Below are positions 47,519 through 56,457 of a stretch of 64,000 bases of DNA, piece after piece. Within the stretch, counting starts at the first letter, position 1. Each line of letters starts with the position of its first letter. The translations under genes were made by a program, and so were the position numbers. The stretch spans positions 62,001-126,000 of the forward strand of contig JAJFTY010000239.1 of the NCBI GenBank assembly GCA_021372695.1. Direction: 5' to 3'. The DNA is from Deltaproteobacteria bacterium. GTDB lineage: Bacteria > Desulfobacterota > Syntrophia > Syntrophales > UBA5619. A model generated the notes under the pieces. That model had not been told where the DNA came from and did no database searches. It worked only from the letters and a program-made list of their open reading frames with translations.

Positions 47519-47860
47519 TTATGCTCCCCGCAGTCCTCTGGCATACAGAAGACCTGCCACTTCGAATTGCGGCAGCCGCGTTGCCAGTATCGGAACATGG
47601 AGCTCCCGGGCCAGTTGAATCACCTCTTTCGCAGGGATTTTCCCGTTGATCATGATGATGGCCGCAATATTCATGACGTCCGACGTTCTGATCACCTGCG
47701 GGCTCGTCATCCGGGTGAGGAGAATGGCGCCCGCCATTCCGAAAGCCAGCAGATCGCTCATCGTGTCGGCGGCAAAGGCGGCTGTCAATTCTCGGTCCGT
47801 CCCTTCTCCGTCGACCAGAATCTCGGCATCCAGCAGCTGACTGATTTCAGGGAGTTTCAT
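47519..47860 (-). CDS. DRTGG-domain protein 3
   Basis: A 113-residue DRTGG-domain protein (ISQLLDAEILVDGEGTDRE, FAADTMSDLLAFGMAGAILL, SPQVIRTSDVMNIAAIIM). ATG 47860 has AAGGA eight bases upstream; a longer start at 47950 adds an implausible Cys-rich stretch. It is the first gene of the minus-strand hydrogenase island, about 340 bases after a sigma-54-like promoter. Confidence 0.85.
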   Translation of the reverse strand: MKLPEISQLLDAEILVDGEGTDRELTAAFAADTMSDLLAFGMAGAILLTRMTSPQVIRTSDVMNIAAIIMINGKIPAKEVIQLARELHVPILATRLPQFEVAGLLYARGLRGA

Positions 47861-48208
47861 GGTCGTTTTCCTTATATAAACGTCCGTGCACCGATCGAAA
47901 CCGTGGCACGAGCAATCGTTCAGTCTCTTTCCGATCCCGGAATGGCGCAACCATCCCTATCGAAGAAGTTGATTACAGCAAATTGAATGCCAAGATGAAA
48001 AAGAGCCCCGGCCGGAAGAGGATCATCCCGATCCCGTGCCGGTCGCCTGTCCGACCCACTTCAGACCCGCCGACCCAGGCGTGACGGGAAAGCCCCGGAA
48101 CATCGAAAAGCTCTTATTTCGGAAGAGAAAGTGCGATTTCCGCACTCGACGAAGTCAAGATTTTGAGAGAACAGGCACCGGCGTGACGAGATCCGCCTGT
48201 GCGCAGTC

Positions 48209-48224
48209 AGCACTTCGTGTGCCA
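48209..48224 (-). promoter_or_regulatory. Sigma-54-like promoter upstream of the hydrogenase island
   Basis: On the minus strand TGGCAC, five bases, GTGC: GG and GC ten bases apart, one mismatch to the consensus. It lies in the 574-base gap 47861-48434, which holds no credible gene. The leader to the first start codon would be about 335 bases. Confidence 0.45.
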
Positions 48225-48236
48225 TCCCAGAACGCC

Positions 48237-48252
48237 TTGTTGCCTGCAACAA
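48237..48252. promoter_or_regulatory. Perfect 16-base palindrome, candidate operator
   Basis: TTGTTGC-CT-GCAACAA, 12 bases upstream of the sigma-54-like -24 element (minus strand). The TTGTT/AACAA ends recall redox-regulator half-sites (Rex), but the spacing is two bases shorter than the Rex consensus. A second GC palindrome (CCCCCGGGGG) lies near 48278-48287. Confidence 0.5.
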
Positions 48253-48434
48253 ATTTCGTCGTCCCCCTATCACAAACCCCCGGGGGTGTCAACACATTTT
48301 TGCGCATTCTTCATCCAGAAGCCATCGAAATCTCGAATGTTTTAATCGATGCTCCTTTGTCGGGTCCGGTTCTCCAAAAGGGTTCCGACAAAAAGTCTTT
48401 GCTTCTCCATGGCATTTACGTTAGAAAAAACCGC

Positions 48435-49322
48435 ATGAACGATCTGATCGATGAGTATCTCAACTACCTCACGGTCGAAAAAGGGGCCTCGCGCAACACA
48501 ATCGATGGCTATAGCCGCGATCTCAACCGGTTCGCGGGATTCGCCGGCAAGGGGGGAAGCCGGGGAATCGACGATATCGGAACGGACGAACTGATTTCCT
48601 TTCTGGCGGCGCTCCAGGGTGAGGGGCTTGCGGCCAATTCCGTCAATCGCGCGCTCGCGGCCATCCGGGGGTTTTATAAATACCTCCTCCGGGAGAAGAA
48701 GGTCGACCATACCCCGGTGGCCCACATCGAACTGGCCAGGGTCTGGATGCGGCTTCCCGATGTGATCAGCCGGGAAGAGATGGAGCGTCTGCTGGCGCAG
48801 CCGGGCGTGGAGACGCCGGCGCAGTGCAGGGATTCGGCGATGCTCGAGCTCCTGTATGCGACCGGGATTCGCGTGTCCGAACTCATCGGATTGACGGTGA
48901 ACAGCATCAACTGGCAGGTCGGTTATCTGGTCGCCATGGGCAAGGGAGAAAAGGAGAGAATCGTCCCCGTGGGGCGCACGGCTTATGACAGGGTCAAACG
49001 ATATCTGGAAGGGGCGCGACCTCTTCTCGTGAAGACAGGCGGCAGCGACCGCCTGTTTTTGAACCGTTCGGGGAAAGGACTGACACGGCAGGGGTTCTGG
49101 AAGATCGTCAAGAAATATGCGGCGAAGGCAGGTCTGGGCAAGAGGGTTCACCCCCACACCTTCCGCCACTCTTTCGCCTCGCACCTTTTGGAGGGGGGCG
49201 CCGATCTGCGTTCGGTGCAGATCATGCTGGGTCATGCCGACATCTCCACGACCCAGATTTACACGCACGTAACCCGGGAGTGCCTGAAGGAGATCCACAG
49301 AAGGTTTCATCCCCGGGGTTGA
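48435..49322 (+). CDS. xerD: Tyrosine recombinase XerD/XerC
   Basis: A 295-residue recombinase resolving chromosome dimers at dif. All catalytic residues are present: Arg146 (TGIRVSEL), Lys170 (GKGEKER), His241 and Arg244 (HPHTFRHSF), His267 (LGHADI) and Tyr276 (TQIYTHV). ATG 48435 gives the canonical N-terminus; upstream in-frame sequence from 48036 is not protein-like. No flanking repeats suggest an integrase role, so housekeeping XerD is preferred. Confidence 0.93.
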   Translation: MNDLIDEYLNYLTVEKGASRNTIDGYSRDLNRFAGFAGKGGSRGIDDIGTDELISFLAALQGEGLAANSVNRALAAIRGFYKYLLREKKVDHTPVAHIELARVWMRLPDVISREEMERLLAQPGVETPAQCRDSAMLELLYATGIRVSELIGLTVNSINWQVGYLVAMGKGEKERIVPVGRTAYDRVKRYLEGARPLLVKTGGSDRLFLNRSGKGLTRQGFWKIVKKYAAKAGLGKRVHPHTFRHSFASHLLEGGADLRSVQIMLGHADISTTQIYTHVTRECLKEIHRRFHPRG

Positions 49323-49412
49323 GGGGTTTCGGTCGCGTCAACCGTTTGCCTTTTGAAAATACCAGGGCTCGCCGATCAGATCATCCGGCGGCCGGCGGAG
49401 GAACAGGGGTCT

Positions 49413-51419
49413 ATGAAGATTCAATCGGGCAGGTCATCGGGACCCACACGGAAAAAACGGAGATCGGCGGGGATCTGGGTGGTCGCGCTGATACTCGTGT
49501 TGCTGGTGGCGGCCGGGGTATCGGCCGGATTTTTCTTCCCGGAGAGGGTCGCGGGCGTTGCCACGGGACTGACCCGGATCCGGAATTTCCTCGCCTTTAC
49601 CATCCTCGATCAGAAGCCCCACTTCTACGCCCTTGTGCTCGAGAAGAACGGAAAGGACTACCGTCTGACCGCGAGCGATACCTTTGAGGTTTCCTACCGG
49701 GATGAGTTCGTGATCAAGGAGATCTCAACCGATGTGCTGTTCGGAGGGGGAGTGACCGTCGATGTCGAAGGCGTTGGCGGAAAGGATGATTTCGGAAAAT
49801 TCCTCAAAGGGATCGACCTGGTGGACAAGGCGGTCCTGACCGGCAAAAACGGTATCGGGGAAAACAAGCCGGGCGGCTTCTCCCTGCGGATCGATTATCG
49901 GGGCGGTCCGATTGCGGCCATTCCGATCCGGATACAGATCACCCCGCAGGATTGGCTGCGCTACGCGCGGAGTTCGGGAAATCAGAGAGTCCAGATCGAA
50001 TACCTCAAACGCGCGATCGCCATGAACCGGGAGGATACGAACGTCCGCCGGATGCTCGCTTCTATCTATCTCCATGCCGGCATGACGGGAGAGGCGATCG
50101 CCCAGTACCGGGAAATCCTGGCCCTGAAGCCCGACGACCCCGCGGTCCTGGAGGAACTGGTCAAATGCTATCTCAAGAGCGGGCAGTATGAGGAGGTGAT
50201 CCGGATCAACGGGCGGGCCGTCAAAGTCAACCCGCAGAATGATGCGGCATGGTCGGATATGGCCCTGGCCTGGAGTGCGCTGGGGGACTGGAAGAAGGCC
50301 ATCGCCTCCTACCAGGCCGCCCTGAAGATCCGGCCCGACAATCCCGTGGCTGCCTTCAAATTGGGGGAGGCCTATGAGAAGACGGGCCAGCTTGCCCAAG
50401 CCGCCGAGCAGTACCGCATCGTCCTGGAGAAGGTGCCGAAGGCCGATCACGTGGCGGCCGCCCTGGCCAGCCTCTCCCTCAGGACCGGGAATTATAACGA
50501 GGCAATCCGTTGGCACATGGAGATCCTGAAACGGCAGCCGAAGAACGCCGCTGCCTATGCCAACCTCGGCCTGGCCTACGGTGGGAAGGGGCAGGCCAAA
50601 GAGGAGATCGAGAGCTACCGGAAGTCGATCGCCCTGAATCCGAAAGATCCTGTCGTGCGATTCAATCTGGCGGCCGCCTACGAAAAGGCAAACCGGGAGC
50701 AGGAAGCCATTCCGGAATATCAGAAGGCCCTGGAATTGAAGCCGAACGATCCGGATGCACTGGAGCGACTGGCAGCCCTCCAATTCAAGGTAAAACATTT
50801 CGCGGAGGCCGCGCCGCTTTATGAGAAGCTGGTGAAGATCAACCCCAAGAATGCGCTCTTCTACACGCGCCTGGGCTTTGCCTATGACGAGCTGAAAAAG
50901 CCGGCCCAGTCCGCCGAGAACTACGAGAAGGCGATCCGCCTCGGGGCGAAGGACCCTCACATCCAACAGAGTCTGGCGGTCACCTACGGCCAGGCAGGCA
51001 GGGCAAAGGAGTCGATCGCGATGTACGAGAAGCTGGCTGCGACGAACCCGACGCCCGAAGTGCTCAATACCCTGGCGGACGCCTACATGAAGGAAAAACA
51101 GTACGACAAGGCGATTCGGGTCTACAGGAAGCTGATCTCCCTCAATCCGAAGAAGGCCTCGGGTTACGCGAGCCTCGCCTACGTCTATGGGCTCAAGGGC
51201 GATGCGGATCGGCAGATCGAGTATTATCTCGCGTCGCTGAGACTGGATCCGGAGGATGATGAGGTTTATGCGAACCTGGGAGAGGCCTACGAGAAGAAGG
51301 GGCTCTTCCATGAGGCGCTCAAGGCCTACACGAAGGCCTACGAGCTGAACCCCGATTCGACGAAAGCGGGTCGGAAGATTCCGCAGATGAAGATCCGGAT
51401 CCTGCGGGAGAAACAATAG
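49413..51419 (+). CDS. Membrane-anchored TPR protein
   Basis: A 668-residue protein starting at ATG 49413 (GGAGGAACAGGGG upstream). A basic N-terminus (TRKKRR) and one membrane helix (about 20-42) precede a beta-rich domain of about 150 residues and then about 13 tetratricopeptide repeats to the C-terminus (units such as AAYANLGLAYGGKGQAKEEI). The beta-rich part has no family I know. It probably scaffolds an envelope complex; located between xerD and kdsA, 11 bases before the latter. Confidence 0.85.
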   Translation: MKIQSGRSSGPTRKKRRSAGIWVVALILVLLVAAGVSAGFFFPERVAGVATGLTRIRNFLAFTILDQKPHFYALVLEKNGKDYRLTASDTFEVSYRDEFVIKEISTDVLFGGGVTVDVEGVGGKDDFGKFLKGIDLVDKAVLTGKNGIGENKPGGFSLRIDYRGGPIAAIPIRIQITPQDWLRYARSSGNQRVQIEYLKRAIAMNREDTNVRRMLASIYLHAGMTGEAIAQYREILALKPDDPAVLEELVKCYLKSGQYEEVIRINGRAVKVNPQNDAAWSDMALAWSALGDWKKAIASYQAALKIRPDNPVAAFKLGEAYEKTGQLAQAAEQYRIVLEKVPKADHVAAALASLSLRTGNYNEAIRWHMEILKRQPKNAAAYANLGLAYGGKGQAKEEIESYRKSIALNPKDPVVRFNLAAAYEKANREQEAIPEYQKALELKPNDPDALERLAALQFKVKHFAEAAPLYEKLVKINPKNALFYTRLGFAYDELKKPAQSAENYEKAIRLGAKDPHIQQSLAVTYGQAGRAKESIAMYEKLAATNPTPEVLNTLADAYMKEKQYDKAIRVYRKLISLNPKKASGYASLAYVYGLKGDADRQIEYYLASLRLDPEDDEVYANLGEAYEKKGLFHEALKAYTKAYELNPDSTKAGRKIPQMKIRILREKQ

Positions 51420-51430
51420 GAGATGACGGA

Positions 51431-52264
51431 ATGCGGATGAGAAAAATCCAGGTCGGGCAGATTGAAATCGGCGGCGGATCGCCGCTGGTGCTCATCGCCG
51501 GTCCGTGCGTGATCGAGGATGAAGAGACGACGGTGAAGATCGCACGCGAACTGAAGCGCGTGACTGCGGATCTGGGGATACCGCTGATCTTCAAGGCTTC
51601 ATACGACAAGGCGAACCGGACTTCCCGCGACGCCTACCGCGGCCCGGGGCTGACCCGCGGCCTTGAGATCCTCAAGAGGATCCGTGAGGAGTTCTCCCTC
51701 CCGGTCCTCTCCGATGTCCATCGCTTCGAGGAGATCGAGCCGGCGGCTGCAATCCTCGACGTCGTGCAGGTTCCGGCCTTTCTCTGCCGGCAGACCGACT
51801 TCATCGTCGAAATCGCCCGCCGGGCAAAGACCGTGAACATCAAGAAGGGGCAGTTCCTGGCCCCCTGGGACGCCGTCAATATCGTGGAGAAGACCGCCAT
51901 GGCGGGAAACGACCGCGTCATGCTGACCGAAAGGGGGGTCAGCTTCGGCTACAACAACCTGGTCGTCGATTTCCGCTCCCTTCCGATCCTGCGGAAGACG
52001 GGATATCCGGTCATCTTCGATGCCACACACAGTGTGCAGCTGCCTGGCGGCGCCGGCAGTGCATCGGGCGGCGACCGCGAGATGGTTCCCTGTCTGGCAA
52101 GGGCGGCGGTTGCGGCCGGCATCGACGGCCTCTTTTTCGAGGTTCATCCCGACCCGGACCGGGCACTTTGTGACGGGCCGAATTCACTGAAGCTTTCGAC
52201 CCTTCCGGCGCTGCTTGCGACCTTGATGAAGATCGATGCCGCGATGCGCGGGAGCGCGGGTTGA
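51431..52264 (+). CDS. kdsA: 3-deoxy-D-manno-octulosonate 8-phosphate synthase
   Basis: A 277-residue enzyme condensing PEP and arabinose 5-phosphate to KDO8P, for LPS inner core. Family motifs: LIAGPCVIEDEETT, FKASYDKANRTS, QVPAFLCRQTDF, KKGQFLAPWD and DATHSVQLPGG. It begins the kdsA-kdsC-lptC-lptA-lptB-rpoN block. An Asn/Cys site choice between metal-dependent and -independent types is not resolved here. Confidence 0.97.
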   Translation: MRMRKIQVGQIEIGGGSPLVLIAGPCVIEDEETTVKIARELKRVTADLGIPLIFKASYDKANRTSRDAYRGPGLTRGLEILKRIREEFSLPVLSDVHRFEEIEPAAAILDVVQVPAFLCRQTDFIVEIARRAKTVNIKKGQFLAPWDAVNIVEKTAMAGNDRVMLTERGVSFGYNNLVVDFRSLPILRKTGYPVIFDATHSVQLPGGAGSASGGDREMVPCLARAAVAAGIDGLFFEVHPDPDRALCDGPNSLKLSTLPALLATLMKIDAAMRGSAG

Positions 52265-52291
52265 CGGGAGATCCGTCGAAGAACGGGAGGC

Positions 52292-52837
52292 GTGGTGAAG
52301 GAGATCACTGAAGAGGAACTTCAGAAGAAGATCCGGAGGGTGAAGCTGCTCATCCTCGACGTGGACGGCGTGCTGACCGACGGCCGGATCATCATCGATG
52401 ATGCCGGACTGGAGAGCAAGCAGTTCGATGTCCGGGACGGGCACGGTCTGAAGATGCTCATGAGATGCGGGATCGACGTGGTACTGCTCACGGGAAGGAA
52501 ATCCCGGGTGGTCGAGCACCGGGCGGCCGATCTGGGGATTACCGAGGTTCACCAGGGCAGGCTGAACAAGAAAGAGGCCTTTTCCGAAATCCTCGAACGG
52601 AGGGGCATCCCTCCCGAAGAGACGGCCTGCGTCGGCGACGACGTGGTCGATATCCCCCTCTTCAGACGGGCGGGGTTTTCGGTCGCCGTTGCGGATGCCG
52701 TTCCGGAGGCGAGAGCGGTCGCGGATTATGTGACCCGGCATGGGGGGGGACGGGGAGCGGTTCGGGAGGTATGCGAGATCATCCTCAAAGGGCAGGACCG
52801 GTGGGGGGATGTGGCGGCGCGATATGAATTCCCGTGA
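52292..52837 (+). CDS. kdsC: KDO 8-phosphate phosphatase
   Basis: A 181-residue HAD-superfamily phosphatase without a cap domain. Motif I LDVDGVLTDG (nucleophile Asp23, Asp25), motif II LLTGRKS, and motif IV GDDVVDIPLF are intact. It starts at GTG 52292 or 52295 after GGGAGG. It removes phosphate from the product of KdsA, encoded 27 bases upstream. A GCGCGATG-CCG-CATCGCGC hairpin follows its stop, without a T-run. Confidence 0.94.
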   Translation: MVKEITEEELQKKIRRVKLLILDVDGVLTDGRIIIDDAGLESKQFDVRDGHGLKMLMRCGIDVVLLTGRKSRVVEHRAADLGITEVHQGRLNKKEAFSEILERRGIPPEETACVGDDVVDIPLFRRAGFSVAVADAVPEARAVADYVTRHGGGRGAVREVCEIILKGQDRWGDVAARYEFP

Positions 52838-52888
52838 GAAGGAGCGCGATGCCGCATCGCGCCACCACCCGGCGATCGACCTTTCATC

Positions 52889-52917
52889 TTTACATCCTCC
52901 GGTCCGGGTGATATAAA
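52889..52917 (+). promoter_or_regulatory. Sigma-70 promoter for lptC
   Basis: TTTACA (52889-52894), 17 bases, TATAAA (52912-52917), 61 bases before lptC. Gives the lptCAB-rpoN group its own transcript start. Confidence 0.55.
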
Positions 52918-52978
52918 AAACGACCCTCTGGCAGGGTTTGGAAGGTCGCCGAATGGTCACGGCGAGGCCGGGCACCGG

Positions 52979-53536
52979 ATGAAGAAGATAAGGAAAAGAA
53001 CGGCGCTCATCGTTGCGATTCTGGCGGTGATCCTGATCGCGGCAGCGATATTCGCCATCGGCCTCAGCAGGACGCCGGAGAAGGCGCTGCTCAAGATCAT
53101 GTCGGACCGGGTCGACCTCCAGGTTAAGAATGTTCATTATACCGAGGTCGGGAGCTCCGGCACGACCTGGGAGATCCAGGCGGATACCGTCCGGTATCAG
53201 AAGAAGGAGAATCTGGCGCTCTTCGACCAGGTGAAGGTCAAACTGGCGATGAAAGACGGCCGCGTCTTCACGATGAGCGGCGACAAGGGGCGGTTCAATA
53301 CGCAGACTCGCGATCTGGAAATCGAGGGGAACGTCGGCATCGTTTCTGACAACGGCGACCGCTTTACCACGGACCGCCTTTCGTATAAGGATGCCAGAAA
53401 GCGGATCGAAACGGACTGCCCTGTGACCATGGAAAACCCGAGTATCCGGATCAGTGCCGTGGGGATGATCTTTTCGCTGGAAGGGAATAAGGTCACCCTG
53501 CTGTCTCAGGTGCGGGCAAACTCTTCGGGAAAATGA
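52979..53536 (+). CDS. lptC: LPS export protein LptC
   Basis: A 185-residue inner-membrane bitopic protein with one N-terminal helix (about 8-28) and a periplasmic beta-jellyroll (LQVKNVHYTEVGSSGTTWEI, then VKVKLAMKDGRVFTMSGDKG). It transfers LPS from LptBFG to LptA. Weakly conserved, but the position before lptA with an overlapping stop/start makes the call firm. Confidence 0.9.
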   Translation: MKKIRKRTALIVAILAVILIAAAIFAIGLSRTPEKALLKIMSDRVDLQVKNVHYTEVGSSGTTWEIQADTVRYQKKENLALFDQVKVKLAMKDGRVFTMSGDKGRFNTQTRDLEIEGNVGIVSDNGDRFTTDRLSYKDARKRIETDCPVTMENPSIRISAVGMIFSLEGNKVTLLSQVRANSSGK

Positions 53537-53547
53537 AAGGAAACCGG

Positions 53548-54108
53548 ATGCCGGGCAGGTTCTTCAGGGTCATCGTTTGCTTGGGGGTTCTGATCGCGGG
53601 TCTCTGTTCGCCCGGGGCTGTGCCGGGCGAAACCAAACAGAAGCCCCGGATCGACAAGGAGCAGCCGATCCAGATCGTTTCCGACCGGATGGAGGCCTAC
53701 AGCGAGAAGAGGATGGTCGTCTTTTCCGGAAATGCCGTCGCCACGCAGAGCAACCGGATCATCCGGGCGGACCGCTTGATCCTGTACTACAAGGAGGATC
53801 GAAAGGGGTCCGGAAGACCGACCGCGGCCGTTGAAGGAACCGGGAACCTGGAGAGGGTGGAGGCGAAGGGCCATGTGTCGATCACCGAGGGTGAGCGGGT
53901 CGTCACCGGAGATGAAGCCCTCTTCGAACAGGATGCCCAGAAGATCACCATGACCGGTGACGCGGTTTTGCGCGAAGGCGCCAACGTCGTCCGAGGGGAA
54001 CGCATCGTCGTATTTCTGAATGAGAACCGGGGATTGGTGGACAGCGGGGAAAACCGGCGCGTGACAGCCACGATCTATCCCGGAGAGAGCGAGGAGAAAA
54101 AAAGGTGA
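53548..54108 (+). CDS. lptA: LPS periplasmic bridge protein LptA
   Basis: A 186-residue exported protein: signal peptide (RVIVCLGVLIAGLCSPGAVPG) and an OstA/LptA beta-jellyroll (IQIVSDRMEAYSEKRMVVFSG, IRADRLILYY, VEAKGHVSITEGERVVTGDEA). ATG 53548 has AAAGGA six bases upstream; ATG 53533, overlapping the lptC stop, is the alternative. It forms the periplasmic LPS bridge between LptC and the outer membrane. Confidence 0.93.
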   Translation: MPGRFFRVIVCLGVLIAGLCSPGAVPGETKQKPRIDKEQPIQIVSDRMEAYSEKRMVVFSGNAVATQSNRIIRADRLILYYKEDRKGSGRPTAAVEGTGNLERVEAKGHVSITEGERVVTGDEALFEQDAQKITMTGDAVLREGANVVRGERIVVFLNENRGLVDSGENRRVTATIYPGESEEKKR

Positions 54109-54145
54109 CGGCCGCCTTTTTCGCCGCGGATCTTGGGATCTCTCC

Positions 54146-54868
54146 ATGGGAAAACTGACGGCAACGGACCTGGTCAAGGTCTACGGCGGCAGACGGGTGG
54201 TCGACCGGATCAATCTGGAGATCAATCCCGGGGAGGTGGTCGGCCTGCTGGGACCCAACGGTGCGGGAAAGACGACGACCTTCTACATGATCGTCGGGCT
54301 GATCAAGCCGGACGGGGGATCGATATTCCTCGACGGCGAAGATCTGAGCCGGTGTCCGATGTATCTCCGGGCACGGCGAGGGCTGAATTACCTGCCGCAG
54401 GAGCCGTCCATCTTCCGGAAGCTGACGGTGCGGGAGAATATTCTGGCCATCCTCGAGACGCTTCCGATCGGTGCGGAAGAGAGGGCGGAGCGCCTCCAGC
54501 TTCTGCTGGCGGAACTGGACCTGACAGAGCTCGCGGACAACAAGGCCTATTCGCTGTCCGGGGGCGAGAGGCGGAGGGTGGAGATCACGCGGGCCCTCGT
54601 CACCGAGCCGAAGTATATCCTCCTGGATGAGCCCTTTGCGGGGATCGATCCTCTGGCGGTGGCGGACATCGGGAGGATCATCGTCCGGCTCAAGGAGAAG
54701 GGGATCGGAATCATCATCTCCGATCACAACGTCCGGGAAACCCTTTCCGTTTGCGATCGGGCCTACATCATCAATGAAGGCACGGTTCTGGTGGAGGGGA
54801 CACCGGAGGGGATCTGCGTCTCCGAAATTGCGAGAAAGATCTATTTCGGCGACGATTTCAAATTATAG
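54146..54868 (+). CDS. lptB: LPS export ABC ATPase LptB
   Basis: A 240-residue ABC ATPase powering LPS extraction with LptFG. Walker A GPNGAGKTT (36-44), the Q-loop YLPQEPS, signature LSGGERRR, Walker B ILLDEPFAGID and the switch His in SDHNVRE are present. Next to rpoN, a classic arrangement. Confidence 0.96.
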   Translation: MGKLTATDLVKVYGGRRVVDRINLEINPGEVVGLLGPNGAGKTTTFYMIVGLIKPDGGSIFLDGEDLSRCPMYLRARRGLNYLPQEPSIFRKLTVRENILAILETLPIGAEERAERLQLLLAELDLTELADNKAYSLSGGERRRVEITRALVTEPKYILLDEPFAGIDPLAVADIGRIIVRLKEKGIGIIISDHNVRETLSVCDRAYIINEGTVLVEGTPEGICVSEIARKIYFGDDFKL

Positions 54869-54889
54869 AGAAGAAAAGACGATTCGACC

Positions 54890-56353
54890 ATGGCATTCGA
54901 ACTCAGGCAGAGTCTGAAACTCACGCAGCAGTTGATCATGACGCCGCAACTCCAGCAGGCTATCAAGCTTTTGCAGATGTCGAGGCTCGAGCTGGTCGAC
55001 ATGGTCAATCAGGAGATGGAGGAGAATCCGCTTCTGGAGGAGATTACCTCCGATGAGGATCCTGAGGCCGAAAAGAAGATCGAGCCTGCGGAGACGGCGG
55101 AGGAGGATCGGGAAGAGCAGCAGACGGTCCAGCGGACCGAGGAGCTGACGGGCGAGGGGGATGGCCGGGAAGACTTCGACTGGGACAACTATCTCGAAGA
55201 CTATGGCCCGGTGGGGGTCACCTACGATCGCAAGGAGGGGAACACACCTTCCTGGGACAACCTCCTTGTGGCAAAGTCGACGCTGACGGATCATCTGATG
55301 TGGCAGCTGCGCCTTTCCCAGTTCAGCGGGGACGAGTACCGGATCGCCGAACAGATCATCGGCAACCTGGATCAGAATGGCTACCTGGTCGCCACCACGG
55401 ATGAGATTGCCGTCCAGGAGAAGGTGTCGCTGGACTTTGTCGAGGAGGTGTTGAAAAAGGTTCAGGAATTCGATCCCCTCGGGATTGCGGCGCGTGACCT
55501 GCGCGAATGCCTGCTCATCCAGGCGAAGGTGACCGGGAACGAGCGCCCGCTCGTCGAGCGGATCATCTGCGATCATCTCCGGGATCTGGAAATCAAAAAC
55601 TATGCGCAAATCGCCCGGAAATTGAAGACGCCGATCGATGAGGTTCTGGCGGCGGTCACGATCATCGGCCACATGGACCCGCACCCGGGAAGCGTCTACA
55701 ACGAGGAGCGCATTCAGGCGATCGTTCCGGACGTCTATGTCTTCAAGAGCGGGGAAGATTACAAGATCGTCCTCAACGATGACGGTCTCCCCCGACTCCG
55801 GATCAGCAATTTCTACCGCGAAATCATGGGCGGGATGGACAGCGGGGCGAAGAAGGAGAACGGGAAGAGGTACATCAAGGAGAGGGTCCAGTCGGCCACC
55901 TGGCTCATCAAGAGCATCCAGCAACGGCAGAAGACGATCTACCGGGTCTCCGAGAGCATCGTCCGGTATCAGAAGGAATTCTTCGACCGGGGGATCGGCT
56001 TTCTGAGGCCGCTCATCCTGAGGGATATCGCCGACGATGTGGAGATGCATGAATCCACGATCAGCCGGGTGGTGACGAACAAATACATGCATACCCCCCG
56101 TGGCCTCTTCGAATTGAAATACTTCTTTGGCAGCGGCATTCAGAAGGCCGGCGGCGACAATGTCTCCTCCAAGAGCGTGCAGGATGATATCCGGAAGATC
56201 ATCAGCGAGGAGGACCCGCACAAACCTTTCAGCGATCAGGAGATCGTCAAACGCCTCGGAGCGTCCGGGATCACGATCGCGAGAAGGACGATCGCAAAAT
56301 ACAGGGAGATGATGGGGGTCCTGCCCTCGTCGAGGCGAAAGAAATACTATTGA
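54890..56353 (+). CDS. rpoN: RNA polymerase sigma-54 factor
   Basis: A 487-residue sigma-54. Region I is Gln/Leu-rich (LRQSLKLTQQLIMTPQLQQA), region II is acidic (about 50-95), followed by the core-binding domain, the helix-turn-helix, and the RpoN box ARRTIAKYRE near the end. It serves the enhancer-binding protein at 7188 and the two -24/-12 promoters found in this window, among others. Confidence 0.97.
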   Translation: MAFELRQSLKLTQQLIMTPQLQQAIKLLQMSRLELVDMVNQEMEENPLLEEITSDEDPEAEKKIEPAETAEEDREEQQTVQRTEELTGEGDGREDFDWDNYLEDYGPVGVTYDRKEGNTPSWDNLLVAKSTLTDHLMWQLRLSQFSGDEYRIAEQIIGNLDQNGYLVATTDEIAVQEKVSLDFVEEVLKKVQEFDPLGIAARDLRECLLIQAKVTGNERPLVERIICDHLRDLEIKNYAQIARKLKTPIDEVLAAVTIIGHMDPHPGSVYNEERIQAIVPDVYVFKSGEDYKIVLNDDGLPRLRISNFYREIMGGMDSGAKKENGKRYIKERVQSATWLIKSIQQRQKTIYRVSESIVRYQKEFFDRGIGFLRPLILRDIADDVEMHESTISRVVTNKYMHTPRGLFELKYFFGSGIQKAGGDNVSSKSVQDDIRKIISEEDPHKPFSDQEIVKRLGASGITIARRTIAKYREMMGVLPSSRRKKYY

Positions 56354-56457
56354 AGCATTGCAGGAAACCGACAGGCGATGGCACCTGCTGCGTGACCGAT
56401 CCGCCGCCGGGCTTGAACACCGGCAGGCGGTTGAAACCATAAACGGAGGAACCGACC

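Noticed and set aside
48036..48434. N-terminal extension of the Xer recombinase
   Set aside because: The extra 133 codons are not protein-like and overlap the regulatory region of the divergent hydrogenase operon; the standard start is at 48435.
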